From Cyclobacteriaceae bacterium (GTDB taxonomy: Bacteria; Bacteroidota; Bacteroidia; Cytophagales; Cyclobacteriaceae): a DNA stretch of 64,000 nucleotides. The notes under the pieces are model-generated. The model had not been told where the DNA came from and searched no databases. It saw only the letters and a program-made list of their open reading frames with translations. The stretch spans positions 496,001-560,000 of the forward strand of contig JAIBBC010000001.1 of the NCBI GenBank assembly GCA_019694875.1. Reading direction: 5' to 3'. The position numbers were made by a program, and so were the translations under genes. Every line of letters starts with the position of its first letter. The first letter of the stretch is position 1. Shown piece after piece: positions 1 through 10,800 of the stretch.

Positions 1-1294
1 TTAGGTCTGGTTCGCGATTGTTGTTCCAGCGAAGTGTGACTAAACCCGTTGTGTCAATAAATCCGACAAGACCCGTTGGCTGGAGTGGTGGAATGCTGTC
101 TTCCAACTGAAAAAGTACCGGGAACGAAATTGACTTTGCACCGTTCTTGCCCAATGCTTTTACCCTGTAATAATTTGTTCCTTCCGGTTTGGAATCATGA
201 AAGGTTCGCGTGGCAGATGGCAGCAGTCTGGAAACAGTTTTGAAATTGTTATCTGGTTTTGAGGAGCGCTCTATTTCAAATCCTTTAATGGCAGACTCCT
301 TCTCTTTTGGGAATTCCCACATTAAATCAGCTTGCCCGTTAGAATCCGAAATTTTTCGAATGGCTGCCGATGCTCCTAACGCCTCAACTCCTTCGCCCTT
401 GACTACTTCTGACGGTGGTCCTGTTATTCCGAATGGTGAAATGCCGATCACGCGATAGAAGTAGGTCTTATTATTTTCGCCAAGCGAATCAAGCTTAAAG
501 CTCACTCCAGGGTCCGGTTTATCGTCGGGATAGGTATTAACAAAGGGTAATTCCGAAGTGCGCGAAAATGTCTTTCCATCTTCCGAGCGTTCAATCCAAT
601 AAGCGGAATAAAATGATTGCGCATACCGCGTGCTCCAACTAATCATGGCCAGGTGATCAGAGAACTGGGCATTCACTTCACGGATTTCCGGTAACGGAGC
701 AAAGTCAGCCAGGCTTGTGTATACAAAGCCCGTGTCGGACTTTACTAGGGTTTGCGGAACTGTGGAATATACTCGATACAAATATTTTTCATTCTTACGT
801 ACATCAGTATCCTTCATGTATAATCCCGATGCTTGCGAAACCTCGGGTGAGATATCAGCCGCAAACAACGCAAATGAAAAACGTGACTCCAGTTCTTTCG
901 CTTTGTTGTACATCTGCATGACATCCTGGGAGAAATCGGTCGACAACTCAAACGTTTCACCATAAATAGCCTCAACTGCAATTTCCGCGAAAGGATTATT
1001 GAGCGACATAGTTTCCCACTGCGCCATTGGTAAGGGCTTAAGGGGTTGTGACGTCAGCACATGGCGTTCACGACTGCCGAGATATTGCTTGTCGCGGGCT
1101 ACCGTGAAACGCTCAATTACATAGCCGTATTTATTGCCTAGTTCCCACAAGGCGGGCGAGCCAGGGGCAATACGAAGTAAGATCGAATTTTCTTCTGCAC
1201 GAGCGATGATGTGAACCTTAGCTGGCAGGCCTTCCTGACCATTTGCGGTCACAACAGAAAGCAGGAAAATAGCAATCCAATAGACTTTATTCAT
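1..1294 (-). CDS. Secreted fibronectin type III protein (C-terminus outside window)
   Basis: An open frame of 431 codons runs from ATG at 1294 to the window edge without a stop, so only the N-terminal part is present. Residues 1-19 are a signal peptide ending in ANGQ. Residues from about 200 on hold FN3-like beta-sandwich repeats with the usual features: an ISW core, then WIERSEDG, then YFYRV, repeated near residue 330 as LMWEF/FEIERS/YYRVKA. It starts 4 bp after the stop of the 1530-residue gene and so is the last visible gene of the cluster that begins at 17417. FN3 proteins of this kind are extracellular scaffolds in Bacteroidota. The missing end could carry an enzymatic or sorting domain; I cannot tell. 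Role in the cluster is inferred from position only. Confidence 0.8.
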   Translation of the reverse strand, partial: MNKVYWIAIFLLSVVTANGQEGLPAKVHIIARAEENSILLRIAPGSPALWELGNKYGYVIERFTVARDKQYLGSRERHVLTSQPLKPLPMAQWETMSLNNPFAEIAVEAIYGETFELSTDFSQDVMQMYNKAKELESRFSFALFAADISPEVSQASGLYMKDTDVRKNEKYLYRVYSTVPQTLVKSDTGFVYTSLADFAPLPEIREVNAQFSDHLAMISWSTRYAQSFYSAYWIERSEDGKTFSRTSELPFVNTYPDDKPDPGVSFKLDSLGENNKTYFYRVIGISPFGITGPPSEVVKGEGVEALGASAAIRKISDSNGQADLMWEFPKEKESAIKGFEIERSSKPDNNFKTVSRLLPSATRTFHDSKPEGTNYYRVKALGKNGAKSISFPVLFQLEDSIPPLQPTGLVGFIDTTGLVTLRWNNNREPDL

Positions 1295-1298
1295 TTCG

Positions 1299-4200
1299 TT
1301 AAAAGCTGGCCTTAATGTCAAGTTCGGTGGTAACTTTGTTTATTCCCGGCAATACATACTTCAATTTATAGCTGAACTTTCCCGGCCTGACAGGCGGATA
1401 CTGACTAAACATAATTTGCTGAACGCGTGAACTGACGGTATTCTGATAGATATATTTATTGACAACCTCATTTTGAATTTCAAGAAAGTCCTTCTCCATG
1501 TAATAAGGAAGATCCCATACATACGCTGCACGCGAAGCATTAACCGAAGCCGAACCGGAAGCAATGTCAGAGGTATTCAACGATATGTTAGCGGGTTCCT
1601 GATACAAGTACATAGCCTTAGCGGGCGGAATACCGAACTTATTTACATCACGCCAGTCAATTTTAATACCATCAAGCGGGTAGCCCTGATACACTAACGG
1701 ATAAATTTCCTTGTTGTAATAGTCATTCCCGTTGAGGTCGGCCTCCAATTGTATCATTGGAATGCTCTGTGTTCTGTTCACTCCCACAAGCTCAGCTTCA
1801 TCGAAGTACTCAGGGCCGGAGATAAAACTCATGAGTTTATGTACACGCCAGGGAACGGCAAGAATACTGAACGTGTTGATCACAGGCATACTATTGATTT
1901 TTTCTCTTACAGTTGAATAACGGCTGGTACGGAAGAATGTCGAGTACATAACTTTTTCTCCTGCGATCTCGAGCTGACCTTCCGCCTGCTTATTCCTGAT
2001 CTCCACATCATCATTTATCGAAACGATTTTTTCTTTAACATTTTGATCGACCTTGTAGGTTTGTTTAGGAACGCTCACCAATTCGACCTGATAAATTGTT
2101 GATGCCGCAAGATTCTCAGGTATGGTAAATGTTACGCGTTTATCGCCTGGCTGATATTTCAGTGTTCCGACTGACTCCTGACCCGCGGCTCCCTTATACC
2201 TCACTTTCTGTTCGTAGTTGCTGTTCCCTTCAAATAAGTAAGGCTGACCGGTTCTTAGCTGCACATAACCCTCCGGATGTTCGCGCGTGTAGAAATTTAG
2301 CTGATTCGTAACCGGGTAGTTGAAAACGATGTTTTCTTCCGGAATATAATCCGGAGCGGAACCTGTTTTAAATCCTGCGACTTGTGCTTCCGTGAATACC
2401 TTACCTTCATCGGTGACCGGGCGCCAAGTACCATCAACTTTCTCTTCAAAGCTTATTTGTAATGAGGTTTTGAGATTTTTGGTAGGCGGCAGAATATCGA
2501 ATGGATTCAACGCCACAACATCGTGGTCAGCATTCCATTCCAATGTTGCCGGAACCTCGCGACTTCCATCCAGAATCTTGAAGTGATCAAGCTTTGCCTG
2601 AAAATATCTTGTTTGATTATCCTCCGGATCGATAAGCTCAAACACTTTATTAACTTCCATATTGAAGATTCCCTGCGGAGCATTAAATACAGAAACCTCA
2701 GTGGATCCTTCACCCGGTGTGATTTCGGAAATGATTTTGATGTCATCCAGCAAATTGTCGTCATATTCTATCTCGCAATCCTTTCCAAGAGTCATTTTAA
2801 ACTTGCACTTACCGCGTACCAGTCCTCCGAAGACACTGAAGCGGCCGCCTACGATTCCCCGCATCCAGAATGGGTTCGGCAATTTTGCCTGAAGAATAGT
2901 AGCTGCACCGATTTCCAGAATTTTAAGATTTCTTTTCCTTCCGAATACACGTACCCGGATTCCGATTTTTCCTTCTACGAAGGCATACGCCTGACCATTT
3001 GCATACCAGCCGTTTATTCCAATCCGGTCGCTTTCACCCTTACAATGCGTATCGCCATAGTCTTTTAACATGATATCAAACCCTGCTCCGGCAGCGAAGC
3101 GCGCGTAAAACATCATGAACTTCAGGTCGCCTGTATCAACACTGAAGGCAGCACCAAAAGCAAAACCAGCTCCTGAACCGAGCGCATTCAGATCGCGCAT
3201 GTAATCAAGGTCTTCGTCAAGAATCCGGGAGACATTTTCGGGTGGTGGCGGACTGTCTAAAATTTTTGTTCCCACCATCATGTAGCTTGTTGCATCGGCC
3301 CGAAGCTTACCAATGCCAACGCTCAGACCGATCCGATCATCGGGGGTTCCAACATACACGTACCATTCTTTTGGTGCAAAATGCAACACAGCCCACCCGG
3401 CCCTGCCGTTCTGCCCAACTCCTTTAATCAGGCCGCCTGCCACATTTACAAAAGCCTCAAAAGTTCCGTGAAGCGTTTTATTCTCAAAGTCATAGTCGAT
3501 TGAAGCATGAGCCGATACTTGTCCTTTATCGCCAGCTTTATCAAGACTTCCGAAAATTTCGGTCAACGTATTAGCACCCTCCGTTTCACCAATCAGTAAA
3601 CCGCCCGAGTTATCCGACACTTGAGTGTTTGCTTGCTTCACCTTTGCTGCCATCAGATTGGCAGACTTTTTTAATTCATCCAATTTCAGATCAACACCCG
3701 GAGTTACGAGAAAAGCGTTGCCGGCCATCATTACTCTTCGAATACCACCACCGGTAAAGAATGCTACCTCGAATGTTACATCACCGTTGAATGCTTCAGG
3801 TTTGGGATGTGAACCAATTTTAATAATGGCCTTTATACCTAACCCGACTTTTTGATCAGGCACATAGACTATTCCCGATGCAGTTTTACCAAGGTTTGAG
3901 CCAACTCCCTGATTGTCCATTTTCACCCCGAAGTATGCCCCGCCCCCGAAACCATATACAGCGACTCCCGTAAAAATCGGAATACCCGAATTGAACGCAG
4001 CCATTGCATCAGCATACCAGTAGCGATTGCCCTCAACATTGCCAAAGATGGCTGAGCACTTTACTTTTATTCCGGGAACAAATTCAGCACTGACCTGGCC
4101 GTTAAAGCCATTGCCATAAACAAGATCTCTCTTGTAAAAGCTGAGCGTGCCGTTGAATTTGAACGCTCCGCCATCAATGTCGACTTGAATGTTCCGAACT

Positions 4201-5891
4201 TCAATATCCTTTGGCTTCCATTTCTGAAATCCATTTTCGGAATTGAGAGTAGTGATTAACGATAGCCCGGCATCGGCTGCAAACGCCCCATTCCCTTCTC
4301 CGGTCAGATTTAGGAGTAATTTGAAATCGAGTGCTGTTTCATTGTCCGAAATGTTGCGAAGACTAACGTTTTTAATACTAACCGGGAATTGAGCCAGTTT
4401 CTGCTGAAGTGCTTCCGAGCCAAACGAAAAGTTGCCGACCTTGATATAAGGCTTTACCGATTGAAGTTCCAGATCCTCAAATTGAATGTCTGCCAGCTCT
4501 ACACCTTTTACGTTGTCACCAAGACTGGCATTCACAGTCATTCTTCCGTGCAGAATTGCCTTTGGTAAAAATTTATTGTCGGTAATTTTAATTTCTAATG
4601 ATGACCCTTCGTAGATATCCACTTTGGCCGCCCACAAATCAAACTTCAAGTTCTTCGCGGGTGACACATTGAATAAATACTCGTTATCACCTGAGATGAA
4701 TGCTGTGTAGTTAAACGGAGTTTGTTCATTCGAAACCGGAATTACAATCATGCCCACGAATGCTGCCTGCTGCAATTCATTGGCCGTAAGTTTCACTGCA
4801 ACAGAGTCGAGTGAAAATGCCCATCCGTTCATGTTCCCCTCTTCTACCGGAATGACATTGGTAGCAGAGAACAGGCCACTTACGCCCCGACCGTCAATGA
4901 GCATATTCTGTGCTCGTAACTCTGCACCCGCTCCGCTTTTTGTTTGAAATTGGGGCGGCATGCGCACGATAAGTTCACGCATATAAAATCCGCGCCACAG
5001 GTTATTATTTCCCGGGAGCGAAAGCGTATTAAGATATCCGTCTGGAAATATTACAGATGAAGCATTGCGCGTATCGCTGAAATCAAAGACAACATCCGAT
5101 GCCTTAAAGCCGAAATCACGCAATGTGGTAACTTGGAACGCAGGTAAATCGATTTGAACAAGCAGATCATTCCAGTCGCTGACGACACTTTTGAATCCCG
5201 CTATCACATTCCCGTCCATTATTTTTCCATCTGCATTTTCAGGGCGAACCAGATCGCGCGAAAATTTTACCTGTGCATCAAGCGAGAGTTCACGAAAGCC
5301 ATCGCAGTCAATCGTGGCATATGTTCCTTGCGAACTTCCCGTTCCGCCTTTGAGGATTAATTGAATTTTATCGCCATTGAAGTTAATGGCGTTATCACCC
5401 AGCAGCTGAAGTTTAGCGTCACCAACAATCCCGCCCTTTTTGGTTAGCTTGATCCCTTTGGCCATGAAGGTGAGAGACTTGTTGTTCTGCGGAAGCTTGA
5501 ACTCGAGAAACACATCCAACTCAGCATGAGTTGGTTTGAGACGTACAGCTTCGATGATCAAATTGTAGCTAACACCTCCAACAGTTTTCTTTATACCAAC
5601 TGGCAATTCAAATTGCGTGTTAGGATCAAAGTTGCTGATGAAATTTTGCGCAGCTTCGACTTTGGCAAGCAATGCCTGCGCGAGATCGATGTAGCGCTGA
5701 ATTGAATCAGTAGCAGTTGACTCAATTAATCCTTCCGTTAAAAAATCAAGTCTTTCTTCTGAAGCGTCTGCGACAAATCGAGGTTGAAGCGCAAACGTGG
5801 AGTCAAGAACATTCCTGGTAGTATCACTGACCGGAAAGGAATACAAGTTTTCCGCACAACAGAGTAACAGTAAGAAGAGAATTCTTTTCAT
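1299..5891 (-). CDS. Giant secreted protein of unknown function (1530 aa)
   Basis: I do not recognise a named family. The protein starts with a signal peptide (residues 1-18, hydrophobic LFLLLLCC core) and is otherwise a long beta-rich chain. Residues about 60-600 look like repeated amphipathic strands, about 600-1010 are Gly/aromatic-rich with many short strands (VYGFGGGAYFGVKM type), and about 1040-1530 look like Ig/FN3-like modules without a recognisable sorting tail. There is a Cys pair around KGKCKFKMTLGKDCEIEY near residue 1050. The glycine-aromatic middle could be an outer-membrane or lipid-contacting beta structure. The gene is 15 bp downstream of the ORF6N gene and 4 bp upstream of the FN3 protein, so it is probably co-transcribed. 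Function is inferred only as part of a surface/secretion apparatus. Confidence 0.8.
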   Translation of the reverse strand: MKRILFLLLLCCAENLYSFPVSDTTRNVLDSTFALQPRFVADASEERLDFLTEGLIESTATDSIQRYIDLAQALLAKVEAAQNFISNFDPNTQFELPVGIKKTVGGVSYNLIIEAVRLKPTHAELDVFLEFKLPQNNKSLTFMAKGIKLTKKGGIVGDAKLQLLGDNAINFNGDKIQLILKGGTGSSQGTYATIDCDGFRELSLDAQVKFSRDLVRPENADGKIMDGNVIAGFKSVVSDWNDLLVQIDLPAFQVTTLRDFGFKASDVVFDFSDTRNASSVIFPDGYLNTLSLPGNNNLWRGFYMRELIVRMPPQFQTKSGAGAELRAQNMLIDGRGVSGLFSATNVIPVEEGNMNGWAFSLDSVAVKLTANELQQAAFVGMIVIPVSNEQTPFNYTAFISGDNEYLFNVSPAKNLKFDLWAAKVDIYEGSSLEIKITDNKFLPKAILHGRMTVNASLGDNVKGVELADIQFEDLELQSVKPYIKVGNFSFGSEALQQKLAQFPVSIKNVSLRNISDNETALDFKLLLNLTGEGNGAFAADAGLSLITTLNSENGFQKWKPKDIEVRNIQVDIDGGAFKFNGTLSFYKRDLVYGNGFNGQVSAEFVPGIKVKCSAIFGNVEGNRYWYADAMAAFNSGIPIFTGVAVYGFGGGAYFGVKMDNQGVGSNLGKTASGIVYVPDQKVGLGIKAIIKIGSHPKPEAFNGDVTFEVAFFTGGGIRRVMMAGNAFLVTPGVDLKLDELKKSANLMAAKVKQANTQVSDNSGGLLIGETEGANTLTEIFGSLDKAGDKGQVSAHASIDYDFENKTLHGTFEAFVNVAGGLIKGVGQNGRAGWAVLHFAPKEWYVYVGTPDDRIGLSVGIGKLRADATSYMMVGTKILDSPPPPENVSRILDEDLDYMRDLNALGSGAGFAFGAAFSVDTGDLKFMMFYARFAAGAGFDIMLKDYGDTHCKGESDRIGINGWYANGQAYAFVEGKIGIRVRVFGRKRNLKILEIGAATILQAKLPNPFWMRGIVGGRFSVFGGLVRGKCKFKMTLGKDCEIEYDDNLLDDIKIISEITPGEGSTEVSVFNAPQGIFNMEVNKVFELIDPEDNQTRYFQAKLDHFKILDGSREVPATLEWNADHDVVALNPFDILPPTKNLKTSLQISFEEKVDGTWRPVTDEGKVFTEAQVAGFKTGSAPDYIPEENIVFNYPVTNQLNFYTREHPEGYVQLRTGQPYLFEGNSNYEQKVRYKGAAGQESVGTLKYQPGDKRVTFTIPENLAASTIYQVELVSVPKQTYKVDQNVKEKIVSINDDVEIRNKQAEGQLEIAGEKVMYSTFFRTSRYSTVREKINSMPVINTFSILAVPWRVHKLMSFISGPEYFDEAELVGVNRTQSIPMIQLEADLNGNDYYNKEIYPLVYQGYPLDGIKIDWRDVNKFGIPPAKAMYLYQEPANISLNTSDIASGSASVNASRAAYVWDLPYYMEKDFLEIQNEVVNKYIYQNTVSSRVQQIMFSQYPPVRPGKFSYKLKYVLPGINKVTTELDIKASF

Positions 5892-5906
5892 TCGGGAGGG
5901 ATGATG

Positions 5907-6410
5907 CTAAATTTTAAAGCCTATAGGCCGCCTGTTCGTTTCCTGAACAATTAGCCGTTGGATGGCCTCAAAGACTACTTGGAATTGGTGATCATACTTT
6001 TTCTCCAATTCCCTGATCTTTGCTGCCAATTGACCGTTTGATTGCGTGAGTTTGCGGAAGGCGACAAAGGTTCTCATAATTGCTATGTTGACTTCAATCG
6101 CCTTCTTACTCCTGATAACCCCTGACAACATAGCAACACCTTGTTCTGTGAATGCGAATGGAGGATATTTTGAGTATTTGCCTCGTCCTTTTTCTAAGGT
6201 CACAAATTGTGACCTTAGTCCAGACCACTCGCCCGGTGTAAGTTCAAACATGAAATCCTTTGGAAACCGCTTCAAATTTCTGCGGACAGCTTGCTTCAGC
6301 ACCTTATTCTCTACTCCGTACAAAGCCGCAATGTCTGAGTCAAGAATAATCTTTTCCTCACGAACGAAGTGAATTTTGGACGCAACAAAGTCAATGGTGA
6401 TCAACGTCAT
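5907..6410 (-). CDS. ORF6N domain DNA-binding protein
   Basis: A 167-residue protein. Residues 10-95 match the ORF6N domain: the pattern ILDSDIAALYGVENKVLKQAV, RNLKRFPKDFMFEL and later AFTEQGVAMLSGV is characteristic. The C-terminal third (about 115-155) is a predicted coiled coil with an RELEKKYDHQF core. ORF6N is a phage-derived DNA-binding domain related to KilA-N and is common as stray chromosomal genes in Bacteroidota. The gene sits inside a surface-protein operon, 4 bp after the HEAT-like gene and 15 bp before the 1530-residue gene, where a cytoplasmic DNA-binding protein is out of place. It may be a regulator of the cluster or a recent insertion; nothing in the sequence decides. Confidence 0.9.
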   Translation of the reverse strand: MTLITIDFVASKIHFVREEKIILDSDIAALYGVENKVLKQAVRRNLKRFPKDFMFELTPGEWSGLRSQFVTLEKGRGKYSKYPPFAFTEQGVAMLSGVIRSKKAIEVNIAIMRTFVAFRKLTQSNGQLAAKIRELEKKYDHQFQVVFEAIQRLIVQETNRRPIGFKI

Positions 6411-6414
6411 TTTA

Positions 6415-7329
6415 TCAATAACTGTTTTTTAACACTACGTAGTTGCTATTCTTTACAAACCAATCCCGGGCCTGCTGCAGGGCGGCAGGGTAATCGTTGC
6501 TCACCACATCGCCACTGTCGTCCGTTTTCAGCGGAAATCCCTCAATCACTGGGGCAAGCATTTCCATTACGCGGTAGGCACAGGGAATCCGGGAGTCCTG
6601 TTCAGCATCCGCGGAGTTACAATTCTTCACATCGCTGTTGAGCGCTTCGACCAGATAAGCAATTGCTTCCGGTCTTCGCGTATATACCAGATCGGGAAAG
6701 ACCTCGTACACAACTGCATCGGTAACGGGCATGCGTTTAACGCGATTCATGATGTCGTTGATCGCCTGTGTTTCGTTCATGCGTGCGAGGCCAAGCATGG
6801 CAGACCAGCGTTCTTTGCGGCCAAGGGTGTTTTGCTGCGAAAGCGCGAATAAATCATTCTTTAATTCTTTGATATCAAGGAACCCAACCAACTTTGACAA
6901 TATATCTATGTAGGGTGGGCTACGCCTGAATAAGACAATGAGACTGTCACGATGGGTTTTATTGAAGTCTGTCTTCCTGAACTCTGTAAGATAATTAAGT
7001 GCCGCCCCAGCGTTACCCGTGCTTTTATCGTTAGCCGCCTGGATAATTTGTGTAACTGCCTGCTGGCGAATTGCTACCAAGTTTGACTTAACACCAACTA
7101 TTCGCGCGATAAGCGTTGCTTTACTCCGGACGATAACAACAGTATCTTTCGCATAGACCGGCAGTGCGTTTAAAACAGTTTTTGCATTCTCAGGTTTAAG
7201 AACTTCACTTGGAATGTTCGGAGATTTTCCAGAGCGGAGTTGGGAGAAGTAGGTGTCAACAGGTCTTTGTTGACAAACAGCCGTGAGTGTCATTGAAAAA
7301 AAGAGTGCTTGAACGGTTGCGCTTATCAT
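6415..7329 (-). CDS. Secreted HEAT-like repeat protein
   Basis: A 304-residue protein. The first 20 residues form a short export signal with hydrophobic core ALFFSMTLTAV followed by Cys-Gln-Gln, which may be a signal-peptidase I site or a poor lipobox. The rest is almost entirely helical, with paired-helix repeats (for example KERWSAMLGLARMNETQAINDIMNRV, described here only by its pattern) resembling HEAT/Armadillo repeats. Two Cys near the C-terminus (in the SDVKNCNSADAEQ and IPCAYRV region) could form a disulfide. The gene follows the candidate immunity gene by 25 bp. It could be a periplasmic adaptor or a second immunity protein; there is no catalytic signature. Confidence 0.7.
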   Translation of the reverse strand: MISATVQALFFSMTLTAVCQQRPVDTYFSQLRSGKSPNIPSEVLKPENAKTVLNALPVYAKDTVVIVRSKATLIARIVGVKSNLVAIRQQAVTQIIQAANDKSTGNAGAALNYLTEFRKTDFNKTHRDSLIVLFRRSPPYIDILSKLVGFLDIKELKNDLFALSQQNTLGRKERWSAMLGLARMNETQAINDIMNRVKRMPVTDAVVYEVFPDLVYTRRPEAIAYLVEALNSDVKNCNSADAEQDSRIPCAYRVMEMLAPVIEGFPLKTDDSGDVVSNDYPAALQQARDWFVKNSNYVVLKNSY

Positions 7330-7354
7330 CTCTATTAGGAAAATAAATATTGAT

Positions 7355-7813
7355 TTATTTTGTGTACCTCCCGTTTTCTTCAGAAAACCTAATTAAACTA
7401 TTCTTAACCCTTCGATTATAGAGCAACATAAATAGTGAAGCGACCACAAGGAATAACATGGCGTAGCTATAGCTGTTAAACACTTTATATTCGGTATTAG
7501 CATTAAAAAGTGGACATTGAATGCAAAAAACAAAAAACAACCAAAGACTTAGCGGGATGACTTTAATTAGAAATTTATGAGACGCAAATGTGTTAACATA
7601 AAAAACAGATAAGGCTACTTGCAGCGGTAAAATGTAAATACCACAAAAGAAGAAATAGCCTACAAGATAGATGATAAGACCTCCGTGATTTTCAGGTGGC
7701 TTTGGTTCAGCACGAAACACCGTCAAAAAAATTAAAAAGCAAATAGTCGGAATTACTAAGACTCCGGTAACATCTAAAATTGTAAGTCGGACAATCTCTA
7801 AAAAACGTCTCAT
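7355..7813 (-). CDS. Four-helix membrane protein, candidate immunity protein
   Basis: A 152-residue protein with four hydrophobic segments (about residues 10-32, 44-73, 80-98, 115-133) and Arg/Lys-rich ends. No family is recognised. Its ATG overlaps the TGA stop of the 1253-residue toxin-like gene by 4 bp (ATGA), the usual arrangement for translational coupling. Base composition is clearly more AT-rich than the surface genes upstream (23 G/C in the 60 bases 7441-7500). A small, AT-rich, multi-pass membrane protein directly behind a large exported protein with a variable C-terminal domain is the classic layout of toxin and immunity genes; inner-membrane immunity proteins usually guard against toxins acting in the periplasm or on the membrane. 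This role is inference from layout. Confidence 0.7.
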   Translation of the reverse strand: MRRFLEIVRLTILDVTGVLVIPTICFLIFLTVFRAEPKPPENHGGLIIYLVGYFFFCGIYILPLQVALSVFYVNTFASHKFLIKVIPLSLWLFFVFCIQCPLFNANTEYKVFNSYSYAMLFLVVASLFMLLYNRRVKNSLIRFSEENGRYTK

Positions 7814-10800
7814 CTAAAAGTTATTTTGTACGCCAATGTGTTAAAACTGCCATTCTCATTTACTTTTAAGGAACCTCTAATTTCTTCAACTTTAGGGGTG
7901 GCCGATTTTTCATGAATTGACATATACCTGATTGTCTGGGCTAGCGCATCTTTGGCAACCTGCAAATAATCGGTATTGAATACAGCATCAAAATTTGCAA
8001 TTAAACGTTTTGAGTAAAAAACGGGAATGTAAAATTCCTTTCTCCCTAATTTCTTGGCGATTTCATAATCTATTATTCCCTTCAGGGAGCACTGTTCAGC
8101 GATTGAGTAATTCACCATCTTATCAAACAGCGCAATATCCAATTTGCGTTCATCGGTATTGAATTTGTAAGCCAACAACGATGCTAAATTCTGCACATAA
8201 GTTAGATACCATTTGGGTCTCAAGTAGATGTAATCAGGAAGACCACCATCAGTCGAGGCATGCTCAAAGGTCATCCTGATTCTGAACATATTTATATTAG
8301 GATTACCATACATCGTAAATCTATCAGTCGGTTTTTTCGAATAAACTTCAAGTAAATACTGCTCCAAAGTTCTGCCACCAAGGAATTTTCTTTGCAAATC
8401 ATGATCTGTGACAAATTGATAGCCATTAACCTTTATCTGGTCATTAATATACTGCATCCAGCTGTCAATTTGATAACCTATATTGTCTCCGCCTTGATTC
8501 AACCAATCTGAAACATTGCTTATTCGCGTGTGTGCAAATGTGTCTCCATACCTATGGAGCAGACGGCCGAGTTCCGGAATATTAGCTTTATCGGTGTATA
8601 TGAACTTCAGTGCAGTTAACAGTTCCTCCACTCCATGAAATCCATTTGTCAACGAATGTGTACTCGTTTGCTCATTTGGATAGGCCCAAGTCTGGTCAAT
8701 TTCAAAATCATATTCAGAGTGAATATCCGTATCTGGGTCTTCGGTCGCCTGAGCAAGCTCTAAAGAAGTCGACTCACCGAGGCCTAGCATAATCGATACC
8801 AAGTACACGGTTGAAAAGTGTCCATCAGTTTCGTACTCCGCCTCCTCGTCTCCTTCAAACAATCCCATCACAATCGGCGCGCTACGCATCATGTCCCACT
8901 GGTACTTATAGAGCTTCGTACCCTCTGCGTAATCCATCAGATTATCGGTGGAATTTTTTGGAAGGCTGAAGTTCTCTTCCATGAAAGTATGATGGAGATT
9001 GAACGCACCGTGGCCGAGTTCATGCGCCATCGTGCGGGCTATGGAGGGTTCGTTACCATGATGATCGTAGAAAATAAATCCAAACTGCTTGCTGCGGGGC
9101 ATGTAACCGGCTACTGCCGGATCACTCGGGGTGTTGACCAGGAACAGGTAAAAATTGTTTTCGTCCTGCTGGATGGAAGCTGCCATTTTGTACGCACTGA
9201 TCACCTTTTTCATGTGATCGGTGTAGTTGGTGAGCAGGCTTGTTTGCCCGACATCAAAAGGATTGATAGCTTCTACCTGGATTCCGGATTCAATCGTCAC
9301 CGACCAGTTTACAATTGCCTGACCGTATATTCTATTGAGTTCCCTTTGTAAGGATTCAGCCGTACCAAACTTATACTCATTCCCGTTTACCGGGACGATA
9401 TGAAGCACTTTGCTGATCTGTTCGTACGTCACCACGTTTACCCGGCCGAGCACCTGATCTTTATCCTTCTCCGTTGCACCGGGAAGCACGGCAATTAATG
9501 CCTGCTCCTCGCCATCACTTTTTGATGAGACGGTTATCGTGGACTCATCTCCGTTAAAGGGTGTTGATGGAACCGGCACTCCACCCATTTCAAAGCGGAT
9601 TTTGCTACGGTCGATAGAACCGTCCTCCAATACTCCCACAACAAAATCCGTAGCACCAGTCTCAATGGATTTATAGGGTGCGTAGTATTTGCCATCCAAT
9701 ACGGCATCGCGATACCGGCTTTTCAAGGCATCGGGCGATTTGTCAGTCACTGCATCAAACCCATACTTGCTGGCCGGGGCTTCCGTAAACTTGAGCGCAA
9801 GATTGTATTCCCGGTTTGCCGCTGCGGTCGCCACCGATGCAGAAACACTATGCGCTTTGCCTTGCGAGTCGATCAACGTGCCGTTTCCCTGATCGTCAAC
9901 CACCGCTACTTCTGTGCCTTTCGGTAAACGATGTTCTCCGCCCTGTGCATCGGTGATGATGACATTTCCGTCTTCGTCTTTATCAACCACTACCGGTCCC
10001 GGCAGGGTTAATCTGGTGTCTGCCACGAAAGCATGTTCATCAAACGGCTTGGGTAAGTTGTTTTCTATGTTGGCGAGTGCAGTATCAAGGGCCGACAGCG
10101 TTTCACTCAGCTGATCGGAAAAATTCAACACTCCGGAAGGAATGACGTCAACTCCGGCACCGGTTACATTCATGTAACCGCTCACCATCCGCATCTCTTT
10201 ATTAACTACAACACCACTGAACTCTGCTTTTACTTTCGCTTTGTTGAAGAAAGGCACTTCGATTACACCTTCTCCGGCAAAGGTTCCGCCTGAGCCCGAC
10301 ACCTTAGCAATCTTCACGTCAAAGTCGCCTGCCTGAATCACGTCTCCTACTTTCAGCGCGTCAAGCAGATTGGCAGGATCCAGGTTGAATTGCTCAAGCG
10401 GCATGCCGCACGCGTACCCTTGTTCACTTGTATCCAGCGTTTTAATTCTTCCGATACCCGAATAAACACTTTCAAAAACGCCACAGCCGCCCGCCACTTG
10501 AAACTCATACGTTGTGTTCGGTTGCAAGGCGCTGACGCCTGCGTCAGGCACCAGCGTTGTACTCGTATACCATTGTGCGGTCGGATTATCGGCAGCACGA
10601 TATCGCAACGAATATCCGGTGTGGTTAAAGTCGCCCGTCCATTTTACTGTAAAACGCGTAGCACTGGAGGCCTCGGCCAAAATGTTCTGGGGAACATTAC
10701 ATGCGTCACCATAAATAAATGTGATTACCTCAGTCTTCCCATTGTTCTTAAACAAGTCGAGTTCATCAGCACCAACAATACTTTTTGCTTTTACCTGAAG

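Noticed and set aside
8610-9351. Plus-strand frames opposite the toxin-like gene
   Set aside because: They are shadows of the long minus-strand frame and carry no family pattern.
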